A stretch of 64,000 nucleotides of DNA, from NCBI GenBank assembly GCA_021234155.1, contig JAJEKV010000017.1, positions 3,632,792 through 3,696,791 on the forward strand. Direction: 5' to 3'. The position numbers and the translations under genes were made by a program. Below the pieces are notes generated by a model. The model did not search any database. It was not told the DNA's origin and saw nothing but the letters and a program-made list of their open reading frames with translations. This DNA is from Isoetes taiwanensis (lineage: Eukaryota > Streptophyta > Lycopodiopsida > Isoetales > Isoetaceae). This document shows, piece by piece, positions 26,301-37,528 of the stretch. The stretch's first letter is position 1. Every line of letters begins with the position of its first letter.

Positions 26301-29049
26301 TAATGAAAGCGCCTCCCCAAGCCTCGAAAGTGTGTTTAGAAGGCTCATGTTAGGTCAAAGGTACAAGGAAAAACCACATGAACGGATCTCTTGCATTTTC
26401 TTGTCAAGAGTTTCGAGATTAAGAACCATAGTACGCACACCGCTGCATCATGCACAAGCTTAGAGCCGCGATCACCGTATGCTATAGAATTGTGTGTACC
26501 ACCCCGCAGATGCAAATTTTAAGTATAAAAACTAGAAAAGCAAAGCATGAACAGAAAAACAAAGAATGCACATGTAAACCTGTATTAGGATCTCCTTTTG
26601 TGAATTCATTTGTGGTTGTCCCATCCTAGTGCAAAGTCAATGTAAAGAACTTTTCCATGAGATGGTACAACAATGATGCCACTACACCAACCCAATAGGC
26701 GCCCCTTGGTGAAGGCATATAAGGTCCTATATTCCAATTATTAGCTTTGAAACTTCCTCTGCAAGTGCAAAATTAATGATATTCATGAGTTACTCTCAAT
26801 GTAATCGGCCATGAAGCTCGAATCCAAATATTATAAGTGAGTAGCCATCTCTTAGTTAACTACCTCCTAAGCTATATATACTACATCCCCGGATTTTCTT
26901 TTGAGCTTTTATGCTCTACAAATTCCTAACACTAATAACTTCTTTTGAATTTGACCTTTGGAATATTTTTTCTTTTAATTATCCAAACCTCAAAACAAAA
27001 GAAAATGTACCTCCTCTGGGCCATTTCATTCCACATGTCCCCCAAGCAAAGGTGACCACCTCCTTTACCCGACAAAGAAAATGATGAGCGTGATCGACAC
27101 ATTACATTCAGAGTTTGCTTGGCTGCTATTGCAAACTTTTATCGAAATGAAACTCGGCCGAATGACTTCCCCTGCCACGCCACGCTTCCATGCCCACCGC
27201 GGATCACTGGGAGGGGATTGCATACCTATCATCCCAAACAATCTCTACCACAAAGACATCCCAAACAATCTCTCAATTGCCTAAGTATCACAAAGTGTCA
27301 CACAAACCCTAACTAATCCCGCATAATCGCGAACAAGATATTTAGAATATTTTATGGGATATTATATTCAAATCAAATCAAGGCCTTCTATATGTCACTT
27401 CACCCTCCAACAAGAGGGTTGGCCGCAACCCGAAAAGAAAATGGCACCCCATTCTAATTCTTGCTCTAAAAATCGTGACCAAGCCTAAACGAATCAAGGT
27501 TCGATCTTGTAGCTCTTTCTAATTTAAATGTTTCGCCACCATCCGTAGATTAGATCAAGTCCGCAACTCGCTCAACTACGAAATGTGATCTATGAACAAT
27601 CAACTGCGAGATATGATCTGCCACCAATTGATGAATCTCGGCAGCTCTAGAATTTGCAAGAAGTGAATATGTATTGACGTGGTTGCATGCCCAAACTTGG
27701 GACAACCATAGTTGCCTGGCCAAAAGATAGGAGAGAGGGCCAAAATGCTCATTGACTTTTGGGCACCCTAAGTGTGATACAAGGTGCCCAAAGTGTCCAG
27801 ATGACATAACCATATTGGTTCTTCTTTATAATTTATTTGGTGTTAGCTATAGTGTGATTTTGCATTCCCCACAAAGGCGTTAAGTACTGCGTTGGGGAAG
27901 TTCCCCGGGAGACTGGTGAGTTGTACCGCCCAAGATTAATAATTATCCATGTGATGTGGAAACCTAACGGAACCCATTCCGCCAATTTTGAGTGATTTTT
28001 TTCGATTCTTGCCGCCTTTGAGAGAAGGGGACGCATTTATATGCCCGTTATTTCTAAGCAATCACAAACCAAGGCTATGCATGGATCAGTTAAATCTTAT
28101 TCCCTATATGCAAATGTGTTTTTTTTCTTTGTCCCTATTTTGATTGTTTTGGGTGGGTTTTTGCTTTTCGGGCCGCATCGTGATAAATTCCGCAGGACAG
28201 AGTCATGGAGAAGCATTACAAAATCAACGGGCAAGGCATGGAGTCAGGAGCAAGGCCCGCTGGACCGCCGAGAATCGGGCTTGTAGTATTTATGGTGGGC
28301 GGTGTTTGATGTTTAGTTGATTGTCAATAGTTCTTTGTTTGGTTTTGCTGACCATCTTCTATTTCTCAGAGGTTTTGTAAAGAAGTAGCAACCTCAGAAT
28401 TTCCGCATTGCAGCACCAGCCTTGCCATCAATAATCCCTCCAAAAGTTTCCCTTTTATCCCGCCGCGACAACCCTTTTGCTAAATCCTCACGCCCCCATT
28501 GCTTTCTGGGCTTCTACTTTTATTTTCGATTCTACTCTATGAGTTTGCCCATTTTCATAGTCTCAGAATCCGATTGGTTTATCCTAAACAATCCCTATTG
28601 GATTGACGAAAGTATTCCGTGAATCTCTCATAGTGGAATCCTTAGTACAGCATTCGCCATCCCAACCGGGTCCGAAAGCTAGAAAGCATCCAAGCCGCAA
28701 TGCATGGGCTGCCGCCCCTTCTACAGAGCCCCGTTGCAGCCTCGCCAGCTCTCCATTAGACCTTTACACATCTCCATGAGATCCATTAGGCCCGATGGTT
28801 TTCGTGATGAAGATCCCTACGATTTACTCAGAAATGGTTCACTTTGAAGAGTTGTTATTTTGCGCCTTTTGTTGTTCTTGGGCATTGCATGCTTTGTTAT
28901 ATACATGAAGGGGCTCAATATAAAGCTTGGTTTTAGTTTATCAAATTCCAAATTTTCCCGTTGAAGAAATAATTGTAGGAAGCTTCCGATTAGAATTTAT
29001 AAATTCTAATGCCCCTCAAAAGTAGTAGGAATTTTTCCTATTAAGGACA
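23354..29049. other. Long gene-free stretch with no recognised features
   Basis: I could not identify any protein family. Open frames up to 141 codons near 24,324-24,749 arise from low-complexity DNA (TTTTCTTTTTGG repeats at 24,598-24,650). A phrase TGTTTTTGTTTGTTACTTG is directly repeated at about 24,512 and 24,552. Open frames at 25,198-25,593 overlap on both strands and do not resemble known proteins. This is probably degenerate transposon and gene debris. Confidence 0.45.
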
Positions 29050-29215
29050 AAAACTTTCTCGCCTTCCTTATCCCATCCCCCTTTTCCTCCATACATACCG
29101 AAAAACAAAAAAGTTTTTGCCCCGCTTTTTGGCGGCTTTTCAATGGTTTAAATATTTTTCAGATTTTTTCTATTTTTTGGTTGCCCCCGGGGCAATCCCT
29201 TGTTTATGTGGGTTT
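29050..29215. repeat. Dispersed ~170-bp repeat, copy 1
   Basis: The block beginning CCTTATCCCATCCCCC, then AAAGTTTTTGCCCCG and GGCTTTTCAATGG, matches 34,472-34,645 in the same order (CCTTATACCCCCC, AAAAGTTTTTGCCCC, GTTTTTCAATGAC). It lies directly upstream of the kinase-like relic. I do not recognise the family. Confidence 0.5.
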
Positions 29216-29805
29216 TGGCATGTTAGGTATATGCTAGTATATACCGAATATGCTGAAAATCGCTTCAATCTTCCTATCGGCCATAAACCGGGCGGTTGTC
29301 CCTCCTTGTTAGCGGCTACCGTGCAAAACCATCTAACGCCGCTGTAGGTTTGGTCGTCGCCCAACCAAGACACAAGCAGCCATACAAGATTTACCCGCTG
29401 TATTCAATGGGTGGGGCAAAAATAGTTCGCAAGATTAGACAAATATGGGTGGATACCTGAAGTGAGGAGAGAAGAACAAGCCTTCATAGCACGGCAATTT
29501 CTTAAGGTAAACAAATTTTGCCTTTCATTTCTAAAAGTTAACGCCAATGATCAATCCACATCCAAATTGGCATGAATTGTATCTCCCTTTTCATTTTTTT
29601 GGGTAAGAAATATCATTTTGCTGTTATGGTCTTTTCTCATTCTGTGATTTTCAAACTTTGTCTAAGGAGGCTTCTCCTCTTCCCCGACTTACTTTTACAA
29701 TGCTGAATTTATGGCAAAGCAAGGACCTATTATAACCGTGGATCACACATATGGCATTTTGGAAAAGCAGAAGGAAAGAAATTTAGAGGGTGGCAAAGCG
29801 GTGTA

Positions 29806-30445
29806 ATGGCTTTCGTTAAGGAAAGGGATTTTAAAGTAAAGAAATGTTTGGGAAGAGGAAGTTTTGGAACTGTCAGGAACAGGCTTTAGTGTAGGGGAAT
29901 GCCAAGCTATCAAAGAGTTTTTCGTTGACAACGATTTTAAAGTTGAATACAAAGTATTAACGAAGTTAACGGCTGCATATTTCGCCCATGTAGTACGGAT
30001 ATTAAAGTCACTCAGAACTTAAAAAAGTAATAGCCTTGTCATAGAGCTCATGTCTATGGATTTGAAAAGCCTTAGAGACAATAAGAAAAATTTTAATTTA
30101 GCTAGTCAATTTTCCCCGAAAATCAATTGACATTATGTCTACATTGCCAAGGGAATGAGGAGTTTACATAGCCGTGTTGTGATTCATAGGAACACAAACT
30201 TAATATGGATCCATAGAATTCATATCCTTCTAATTTACTGGTGAAGCATAGGAAGGATGGCAATTTGGCTGTCAAACTTGCTAATTTGGCACTTGTAAAC
30301 TTAAGAACCTAAAAAATACCCAACGCACTATAGAGGTAGAATGTTGTACATGACCCCGTGCTGCGATAGAGGTAAATACTCACCAGGTGGATGCATCTAG
30401 CTTTGGTATTGTCTCGCATGTAAATCCTTATAGGAAGGTCACCGT
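29806..30445 (+). pseudogene. Protein kinase-like pseudogene
   Basis: Pieces of a kinase catalytic domain can be read in order across shifting frames. There is a glycine loop (KCLGRGSFGTV, at about 29,840), then AIKEFF, a SLVIELMSMDLKSLRDN-like hinge and alpha-D region, a segment resembling the catalytic loop (VVIHR), then an activation region and a DASSFGIV-like alpha-F motif (about 30,385). The aspartates of the catalytic loop and DFG are not readable, and stops and frameshifts are frequent. In life this family phosphorylates Ser/Thr or Tyr residues; this copy cannot. Whether it was a receptor-like or MAP3K-type kinase cannot be told. Confidence 0.6.
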
Positions 30446-30675
30446 AGAGTTATGCAGAACTGCCAAATGCCTCTTTTACCCCAAGGCAACCCCAAAATCA
30501 GATATGCTTATTTATGGTTGCATACAAAATATATTTTACAAATCCTCCGCTTATTAGTGGCCAAAAGAAAGCCTTTATGCCGCGGGCATAACTACGTAAG
30601 TGTGGATTGAATCCATAGATTAATGGATTCAAAACAGCTTTGTATTGATCTTTTTGGTTCTAATTTTTGCGTGAG

Positions 30676-31650
30676 TTGGAGCATCAATTAACGCCAAAGT
30701 TGAGCCCGATGCTTAGTGGTTGTGGGTTTGGCCTTGGAACTATAGGATTCACCGTAAGTTGAAAGTAATATTTCATCTCCAAACCATTGAAAAGAATGGT
30801 TTTGAAGTGATATGGTAATTTCGCAGTCGTTCAAGGTGCAAAGATAGCCGGTGCTACAAATTATAGGTGTTGATATTAATGATGTTGCCGAACAAGGTAA
30901 ACCCAAAATTTCGCTGAAGTGTTCTCACGCTTGAAATCGCTATTGTTTCTTTGTAACCTTCTTTTCTGTTATGCAAGCAAAACAATTCGGGTTGTACATA
31001 CATTAAATCCAAAATCATTTGTAAAACCAATTCAGGAGGTAGTTTCGACTTTGATATGCAATCAATAAACAACTATAATCATTTATGCAATGTTGTTCTA
31101 AGATAGTAATATTATCATCCAAATTTATTTGCTTTTCCTTATTTCTATAGGTAATTAAGGAGATGACTGATGGTGGTGTAGACTTTTTGAATGCGTGGGG
31201 AATGTCAACCCCGATCAAGATTGCCGTGGAGTGTACTCATGATGCATGTTCTACAAAGCATTATTTTAGCATACTTCTCTTCAAGAAATCAAACCGTTGA
31301 TGCAGGATCGATAGAGCTTTAGAAGGGATTGGATGAATGAGATTTCATCCATCCGTAATTCAGTATGGTTTAACATTGATCGAACCTTCTTTGGGAACTA
31401 CAAAGGCAAGAGTGACATCAATGGCCATGTGAAGAAATACATGAATAAGGTTAGTGCTTATGGTATTTGTTTTTAGGATAATATTTTTGCAAGGAGTATC
31501 TAAACTAGTTTCTCATTGAATATGGAGGAGCTGAATTTAGATGATTTCATCACCACAATTATGAATTCTCTAGAATCAATGAAGCATTCCAATTGCTAAT
31601 CAATGGAAAATGCCTATGATGTGTTATGTCTTTGTTCGCTTTGCTAATTG
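30676..31650 (+). pseudogene. Zinc alcohol dehydrogenase-like pseudogene (class III/ADH type), C-terminal half
   Basis: The Rossmann part reads AKVEP then FGLGTIGFTV up to a GTAAGT donor. The frame resumes after a putative acceptor near 30,830 as QGAKIAGA..IIGVDIN. Another exon begins after TTTCTATAG at about 31,154 with VIKEMTDGGVDF, then (after an indel) FECVGNVN and AVECTHDA. The C-terminal lobe follows near 31,392 (GNYKGKSDINGHVKKYMNK) and 31,530 (LNLDDFITT, then NEAFQLLINGKCL). Preserved intron-exon structure shows this is not a retrocopy. A TGA replaces the expected arginine codon after KCL. The N-terminal catalytic domain with the zinc ligands is absent, so it is non-functional. Confidence 0.75.
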
Positions 31651-33885
31651 TAGAGATCCGTTAGGTGCGCTTTTTAAAGCTTTGTCATGTTATGCAAAGA
31701 TTTTGATGGTTATTTTAGTCTCAATGAAGTTCAACCCTTTTTGTTATGTGGCAACCGACGCTCAATCGGGCTGGCTATTGTAAGATTTTTTTCCGCCCAT
31801 GAACTTAAGTGATCTAGGTATTTTGTCATCTTCAATTGATGTTATTGCTAATGTTGTGAATATTATGTCGATAAACTCATTTATTATGAAAAGCCACATT
31901 TATATTCGACATGAGCTGTCATTTAGTGGCTTCACCCCTTTTTAAGTATTTTTCATGAACCACTTACCCATGTGCTCGAATATGATATGATGCCCTCAAT
32001 AATACGATGTCCTTTTTCATACAAAAGAAGATCTTTTTCAATTGAGGCTCCATCTTTGACAACAACTTGCCTAGACCACCATTGTTAGGAGTCGAAAAGT
32101 AAGATATGCTCCTCATGCATGTCCCGGGCCGATGGCAAAGGGCCATGTTGAAAGTTCCGATGCCTTATATACACTTCGCAAAGATTGACCTTTTGTTTGA
32201 ACCATTTTGATATGGACTAAGAACCCTTCTTATATATAGACATGAGTATTATAATGCGGTAAACTTGCCTGATTGAATTGGAACACCTACAACACAGCTA
32301 CCAATCAACCCTTCAGGATTCATTCATCAAAGCATTATCCCAGATTTATGTATCTATCATTTTGTCATGCAAGACCAAGGTGTACTTTGAAGGGCATAAG
32401 AACTCTTCATATAAAATCCAAGTACATACAATGGAGCTCAAGACCCCGACCGCACAATTACATGGAATCGATCTACCTTTTGTTGTATTTCCAAACTCAA
32501 AATCAAAGCCTCATTTTTTCTAGTAGATATTTGTCTGTTCTTATGACTTCTAGCTTATAGTTTATTAATCAATTTCAGATGCTACGAATATTAAAGATAC
32601 AGAGGATCGATGTGCAACTGCAATCAATATAACTATGCACAATCAATATAACTATGCACAGATAACCAATAAATCTTTTATAAAAAAATGCGTCTTTTGC
32701 ATGCTGAATACCTTTACTCCTCCGTCTCCAGAGAATGATAAGGGCTTTTGTTAACCAGGACATATCCAGGGAAGCCTGCGCCGTTTTTTCAAATCGAATA
32801 TGGTTGATATAACCCCCATGATACAACATAATGATGCAACGTAATGAGAAACAGAAACAGAGCTGGGGCTGTGGTTATAGAAAATAAATAAGGGTGCATG
32901 AACAACGTCGATGGGGCTCGCCCAACAATATGGATGGCCTAAAAATTGCTGGCCATATCAAGTTTAGACTAGTTTTTGATATATTTTGGGCATATATTAG
33001 CATACACTTGAAATATACCAAAAACCTTAATAAACCCACACATACTTTGGGCATATACTTGAAATGTACCTAGGGTTACCCTTTAAGAGCAACCCAAAAG
33101 TTATGTTCTTGCTACAAAATCCATGAATCCATGAATGGTCCAACCTAATATTATGTGGAGAAGATGTGGTATAGCTACAGGTCAATTGGCAAACTGCAAT
33201 TTATAGATGATGTGTTGGACCTTGTTTATGTATGCAACATGTGACAGACATAAAAGGTGCCATGATTTTCATCTAGCTAAGTCATGACAGAACAAACATG
33301 ATGACACCTAAATGTCAAAGTACGACCCATGACAAGCATCGGTAGCATTTAGACCATGATGTCCGCTATTTTTGCTACAATATGACATCTCTCAACCAGC
33401 CAGTGGGACAGTGGCACAATTTAACAGAATATACATATGTACAAAGGTACAAAATATTTTAAGCCCACAAACATATAGCATTACAAACATTTGATGCCCC
33501 GCCGATGGTGGCAATGTCTAGGATTGTAAAGCTCATGCAACACTTGACTCCAATCAATAGCTAACGCTCTATCCACATTGGCTCAAAAGAATTGAGTGAC
33601 TTTAGCATACCTCAAAGGTGCTAAGAAAGTCACCTCTCAAGGCATATGTGCCATCTACATATGCTCAAAACAAAGAGGAGCTCCTACAACATACCACAAC
33701 AACCATATAAGAAAAAACATGGCATTTCGCATCGAATGATATGTATACATCGCATTTATATGTGTCCGAATGTCAGAGATGGGAGCTCGCCATTGCCCGA
33801 TGGGCCATGACAAACAAGACAATATTATTCGCTATATATAGAGATTAATCTAGTATAAATTTTCTAACTGCCTTTCTTATTGTAG
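31651..33885. other. Gene-poor stretch with a perfect 19-bp tandem repeat
   Basis: No protein family is recognised. An open frame of 81 codons at 32,278-32,523 has protein-like composition (ALSQIYVSIILSCKTKVYF, then LKTPTAQLHGIDLPFVVFP) and could be a lone exon of an unknown gene. AATCAATATAACTATGCAC is repeated perfectly at 32,622-32,640 and 32,641-32,659. The rest shows nothing. Confidence 0.45.
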
Positions 33886-33966
33886 GCATATGTGCTAGAC
33901 ATACATCCTTATGCTCCAAGGATAGCCATGTGTGCTGGCTATGATGAACGAGTTATTATTGGGGAT
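33886..33966 (+). pseudogene. Single exon of a BRWD/PHIP-like WD-repeat protein
   Basis: An 81-base open segment sits between a pyrimidine-rich TTCTTATTGTAG acceptor and a GTGAGT donor. It encodes 27 residues including YVLDIHPYAPRIAMCAGYD, which closely follows the WD-repeat segment of bromodomain/WD-repeat (BRWD/PHIP) proteins (YVL-x-HP-x-NPRIAMSAGYDG). I find no neighbouring exon of that gene within several hundred bases on either side, and the usual WD dipeptide is altered to GD at the exon end. It is therefore best read as a lone exon left from a captured or eroded gene. The family call rests on one exon. Confidence 0.5.
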
Positions 33967-34435
33967 GTGAGTTTATCAGCTTTGCTTGGGCATAATATAC
34001 AAACTTTTACTAACGTATTTTACGTTGCCAGATCTGGGAAGGTTGTCTTATCTTCATATATAATAATGGCGATTTTAACCTTGTTCATATGGGAACTTTT
34101 CCTCGTGAGCATCACTGGTCTTCACTTACATTGCTCTGCATTTGTGTCATGCATATACGTTTGCAGTGACAATGTACAGAGATTTTAAGCTTGCCTTTCC
34201 TATTATTTTCGTTAAAAATACCTCTTCCTCTAACAACACATGCTTCAGAGGTCACGAGACAGATTGTGACAGACCTGATATTAAGAAAACGACACGCTAT
34301 GTTTATAGTATTTACATGGCTTCACACAATCCAAAAAACACCTAGCAGGAAACAACAAAATAGAAACCATGAGGGCAACCCCTCGTGCGTAGCACCTTGT
34401 TCATCGTTCATCTGTTTTCTGGCTGTTTTCCGGTG
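33967..34435. other. Gene-free stretch after the WD exon
   Basis: AT-rich, intron-like DNA follows the GTGAGT donor. Short open frames overlap on both strands and none is recognised. Confidence 0.4.
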
Positions 34436-34720
34436 GGGGGCCGAATAAGGAAGGTCTCCCAAAGCTGTAGCCTTCCTTATACCCCCCAAACCAAAAAACC
34501 GAAACCGAAATCTGCCGGGAAAACTGGCCGGAAAAGTTTTTGCCCCTGTTTTTGGCGTGTTTTTCAATGACTTGAATATTTTCCGGCAATGTTTTTTGTA
34601 TTTTTTTCTGTTTTTTCCCCGTTTATCTGTTTTCTGGCCTGTTTTCCGGCGTGAGGGGTCGAATAAGGAAGGCCTGTTTTCCGGCGAGGGGGGTCGAATA
34701 AGGAAGGTCTCCCAAGGCGT
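34430..34720. repeat. Repeated GTTTTCCGG..CGAATAAGGAAGG motif with hairpin
   Basis: The phrase GTTTTCCGG followed by G-rich bases and GAATAAGGAAGG occurs three times (about 34,427, 34,640 and 34,676). At 34,444-34,480 the motif ATAAGGAAGG is followed 16 bases later by its exact complement CCTTCCTTAT, forming a 10-bp hairpin stem. The last two copies are a near-perfect tandem of 36 bases. The function is unknown. Confidence 0.55.
34472..34645. repeat. Dispersed ~170-bp repeat, copy 2
   Basis: This is the second copy of the block at 29,050-29,215, sharing the CCTTAT-C-rich start, AAAAGTTTTTGCCCC and the TTTTTCAATG..TTTAAATATTTTTC-like run. Here it sits inside the repeated CGAATAAGGAAGG region. 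Confidence 0.5.
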
Positions 34721-34835
34721 GTTAGCATTTTCCAAGACTGCTAGACATTGGCTAATGACGGTTAATGTTTAATATCTTCCAACAGGTTTCTCTTCATAGT
34801 AAACAACACAAGTATCTTCTGCATTCAGAGCATCC

Positions 34836-35374
34836 CAATTTAAAACAGAGCAATTTCCAATTGCAATTAGAAAAGCAACTAGCTAGTCCTATTTTTTTCT
34901 CAATTTACTCTTCAATGATCAGTACTTTCGAGATTCTCCAACTTGCAAAACGTTGGGAGAGATGCCAGAAAGTAGTTGGCACTCAATTGCATTCCTCTCT
35001 TGGAACACGAGGTTTTAAATGGTATTCTCATGAAAAATACCTTTCTACTGCTGCCCTTAATCAGCCTAGAAGGACAATGATATAACTAGGGGTAAAATGA
35101 AGCCAGGTACCTCTCAATTCTAAAACAGAGCAATTTCCAATTGCAAATAAGAAGCAAAGAGCTGGTCTTATATTTTTCTCAATTTACTCTTCAACGATCA
35201 ATACTTTCAAAATTCTCCATCCTGCAAACGTTGGGAGGGATGCCAGAAAGTAGTTGACACTCAACTTCATTCTACTTCTTCTCTTGAAACATCATGAAAA
35301 AATACCCTTCCACTGCTGCCCTTAATCAGCCTAGACAGACAATGATATAACTAGGGTAAATTGAAGCCAGGTAC
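34836..35374. repeat. ~270-bp tandem duplication in the 3' flank of the PPR gene
   Basis: Copy 1 (34,836-35,110) and copy 2 (35,111-35,374) run in parallel from AAAACAGAGCAATTTCCAA to ATGATATAACTAGGG and GAAGCCAGGTAC. Copy 2 lacks about 15 bases, including part of the TTTTAAATGGTATTC section. Copy 2 ends about 30 bases from the PPR stop codon, so the gene's 3' untranslated region or terminator would lie in this pair. Confidence 0.8.
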
Positions 35375-35407
35375 GTTCAAAATCAGTTATCACCAGAATC
35401 ATCGCTA

Positions 35408-37528
35408 TCATGTAATTTTAATGCAAACAGATGGCTTGCAGCACGCTGCAGCACACTTCAAATCCTTGTAAACCCTAGAAGCACCAAGAAGAGTTGTCAA
35501 CCTACTAGGAATAGATGCACATTGCATATTTTCAACTAAATCTTCTGCCTCGTCAATTTGTCCAGTTCGCCCAACAAGGTCCACCAGACAGTGGGACTGC
35601 TCCACGGTAGGAACACCCTCATAATCTTGAACACAAACAAAGTAGTAACAGCCCTTATCTATCAGGCCAGAATAAGTACATGCAGACAGTATTCCAAGGA
35701 TAGTGATATTATCTGGCATCACGCCTTCAACCTGCATTTGCTGGAACATTTTGAAAGTATTATTAGCATGACCAGCTTGAGCATATCCTATTAGCATGGC
35801 ATTCCATGATACTTTATCATGCAATGGCATCTTGTCAAAAACAAGCTTTGCAACTTCAAAATGGCCACATTTGCCATACATATTGATGAGCCGCGATTGC
35901 CAACAAGAACGTCGCGATTCAACTCCGCTATTTACAATTAGATTGTGTATTCGTTTACCCTCACAGAATGCCATGACAGCATATGCATCGAGGGCAGCTG
36001 CAAAGACAACCTCATCAAGGATTATATTTGCCATCTCCATTTGATGGAAAAGGTAAAAAGCCTTGATACTGTACCCATTTTGAGAATATGCTGTAAGCAT
36101 GGTAGTCCACGAGACAAGGTCTGGCTCTGCCATGCTGTTGAACATGAACTGTGCACCTTCTAAATTGTCATTCACCACATTTGCTGTAAGCATGGATGTC
36201 CATGAAATCACATCATGCTTTGGCATTCTACCAAATATTATATGTGCCTCTTCAAAATATCTGCACTTCCCATACATATCAATTAGAGCGATTCCAACAG
36301 CAGTTTGAAGAATAAAATCATTGCAGACAATCAAGGCATGCACATGCTTACCTTTGGCTGTGGAAGATAGGCAAGAACAAGCATTGATAATAGTTACCCA
36401 GGTGAAATGAGTCGGCATCTTACCTTCCAATCTCATCTCCTGAAACAGTCTAAGGGCCTTCCTTTCATGACCATTTTGACAACAAACCATAATCATGGTG
36501 TTCCAAGATATGACATCGCACACCATTATTTTGTTGAAGACTGCACTTGCATCAACCAGCCTTCCACACATACCATACATGTTAACAAGGGAATTCATAA
36601 CAAGGGTATCCAATTCTAGTCCATAATGCAAGATGAGTTCGTGGATCTGTACACCTTCAAGTAGGGCTGATATACTAGCACATGCATCAATAACTGCCAT
36701 ATAGGTTACCCTGTTTGGATTCATATTTTCTTCGCACATTTGCCAAAAGAGTTGCAAAGCTAGATTCCCATGTCCATTGTGCACGTAACCATTGATCATT
36801 GCAGTCCAGGATACAACATCATGCCGAGGCATTCTAACAAATATCTCATGAGTATCATTTATATTTCCACTCTTCCCGTACATATTAATAAGGGCATTGG
36901 CTATGACAATACATGAATCTACTCCGTCAAATATTATCTCAGAATGTACCTTTTTACCCTCAGCTAAGGACCCTAAGGAGGTACACACATCAAGAATAGC
37001 TACACGCGTGGAATTTGTGGGAGCAATACCAGCTAGTTTCATTTTCTCAAACAGTTGGAGCGCCTCATTATGAAGCCCGTTCTGGTTCTGTACCCCAATT
37101 AAGGCAGTCCAAGAGACTGCATTCAGATTAGGAATTCTATTAAATATTATATGGGCCTCTGTAATAGTCCCAAGTTGAGCAGAGGCAGTAAGTAAAGCAT
37201 TCCATGACACTATATCTGGATGACGCATTCCATCAAAAAACGTCCTTGCAGTGTCGAGGTCTTTGCATCTGATACATGCTGAAATCATCATGTTCCAGGA
37301 AAAAATGTTGGGTTTGCAGATGTTGAGCCAAGCAATATTGGCATTGTCTAGAGCATTACATTTTCCATACATTTCTACAATTAGGTTACCCAGGTACCTT
37401 TCTCCTTCATATCCTTTTTTGATAGTATGGGCATGGATATGCTTACCTTCAGCAAACGCCTTTAAATTGCCAAGATGACGAATGAGCAAAGCAAAATCGT
37501 TGATGTATAATTTAGCCCTTTCCAACAT
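35408..37528 (-). CDS. PLS-class pentatricopeptide repeat (PPR) protein, E-motif truncated
   Basis: This 706-residue, intronless protein is made almost entirely of about 20 PPR motifs in P-L-S order. Recurrent features are WNAMI/WTALI at S and P motif starts, LINMYGKCG in S motifs, LF.QM in P motifs and EGK.VH in L motifs. Such proteins bind single-stranded RNA one base per motif in plastids or mitochondria, typically guiding C-to-U editing or processing. The chain reaches L2 and S2 motifs and begins an E1 motif (TLLGASRVYKDL at about residue 682), then ends after 14 residues. No DYW deaminase domain is present, so editing would need a partner in trans. A near-perfect 10-bp duplication at 35,437-35,456 shifts the frame in E1; the other frame reads an E1-like AASHLFAL segment and stops 13 residues later. 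No organelle signal is obvious at the N-terminus, and an upstream start cannot be excluded. The uninterrupted frame suggests a real gene. Confidence 0.9.
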   Translation of the reverse strand: MLERAKLYINDFALLIRHLGNLKAFAEGKHIHAHTIKKGYEGERYLGNLIVEMYGKCNALDNANIAWLNICKPNIFSWNMMISACIRCKDLDTARTFFDGMRHPDIVSWNALLTASAQLGTITEAHIIFNRIPNLNAVSWTALIGVQNQNGLHNEALQLFEKMKLAGIAPTNSTRVAILDVCTSLGSLAEGKKVHSEIIFDGVDSCIVIANALINMYGKSGNINDTHEIFVRMPRHDVVSWTAMINGYVHNGHGNLALQLFWQMCEENMNPNRVTYMAVIDACASISALLEGVQIHELILHYGLELDTLVMNSLVNMYGMCGRLVDASAVFNKIMVCDVISWNTMIMVCCQNGHERKALRLFQEMRLEGKMPTHFTWVTIINACSCLSSTAKGKHVHALIVCNDFILQTAVGIALIDMYGKCRYFEEAHIIFGRMPKHDVISWTSMLTANVVNDNLEGAQFMFNSMAEPDLVSWTTMLTAYSQNGYSIKAFYLFHQMEMANIILDEVVFAAALDAYAVMAFCEGKRIHNLIVNSGVESRRSCWQSRLINMYGKCGHFEVAKLVFDKMPLHDKVSWNAMLIGYAQAGHANNTFKMFQQMQVEGVMPDNITILGILSACTYSGLIDKGCYYFVCVQDYEGVPTVEQSHCLVDLVGRTGQIDEAEDLVENMQCASIPSRLTTLLGASRVYKDLKCAAACCKPSVCIKIT

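Noticed and set aside
35796-36619. Plus-strand open frames of 60-82 codons under the PPR gene
   Set aside because: They are antisense shadows of the repetitive PPR coding sequence.
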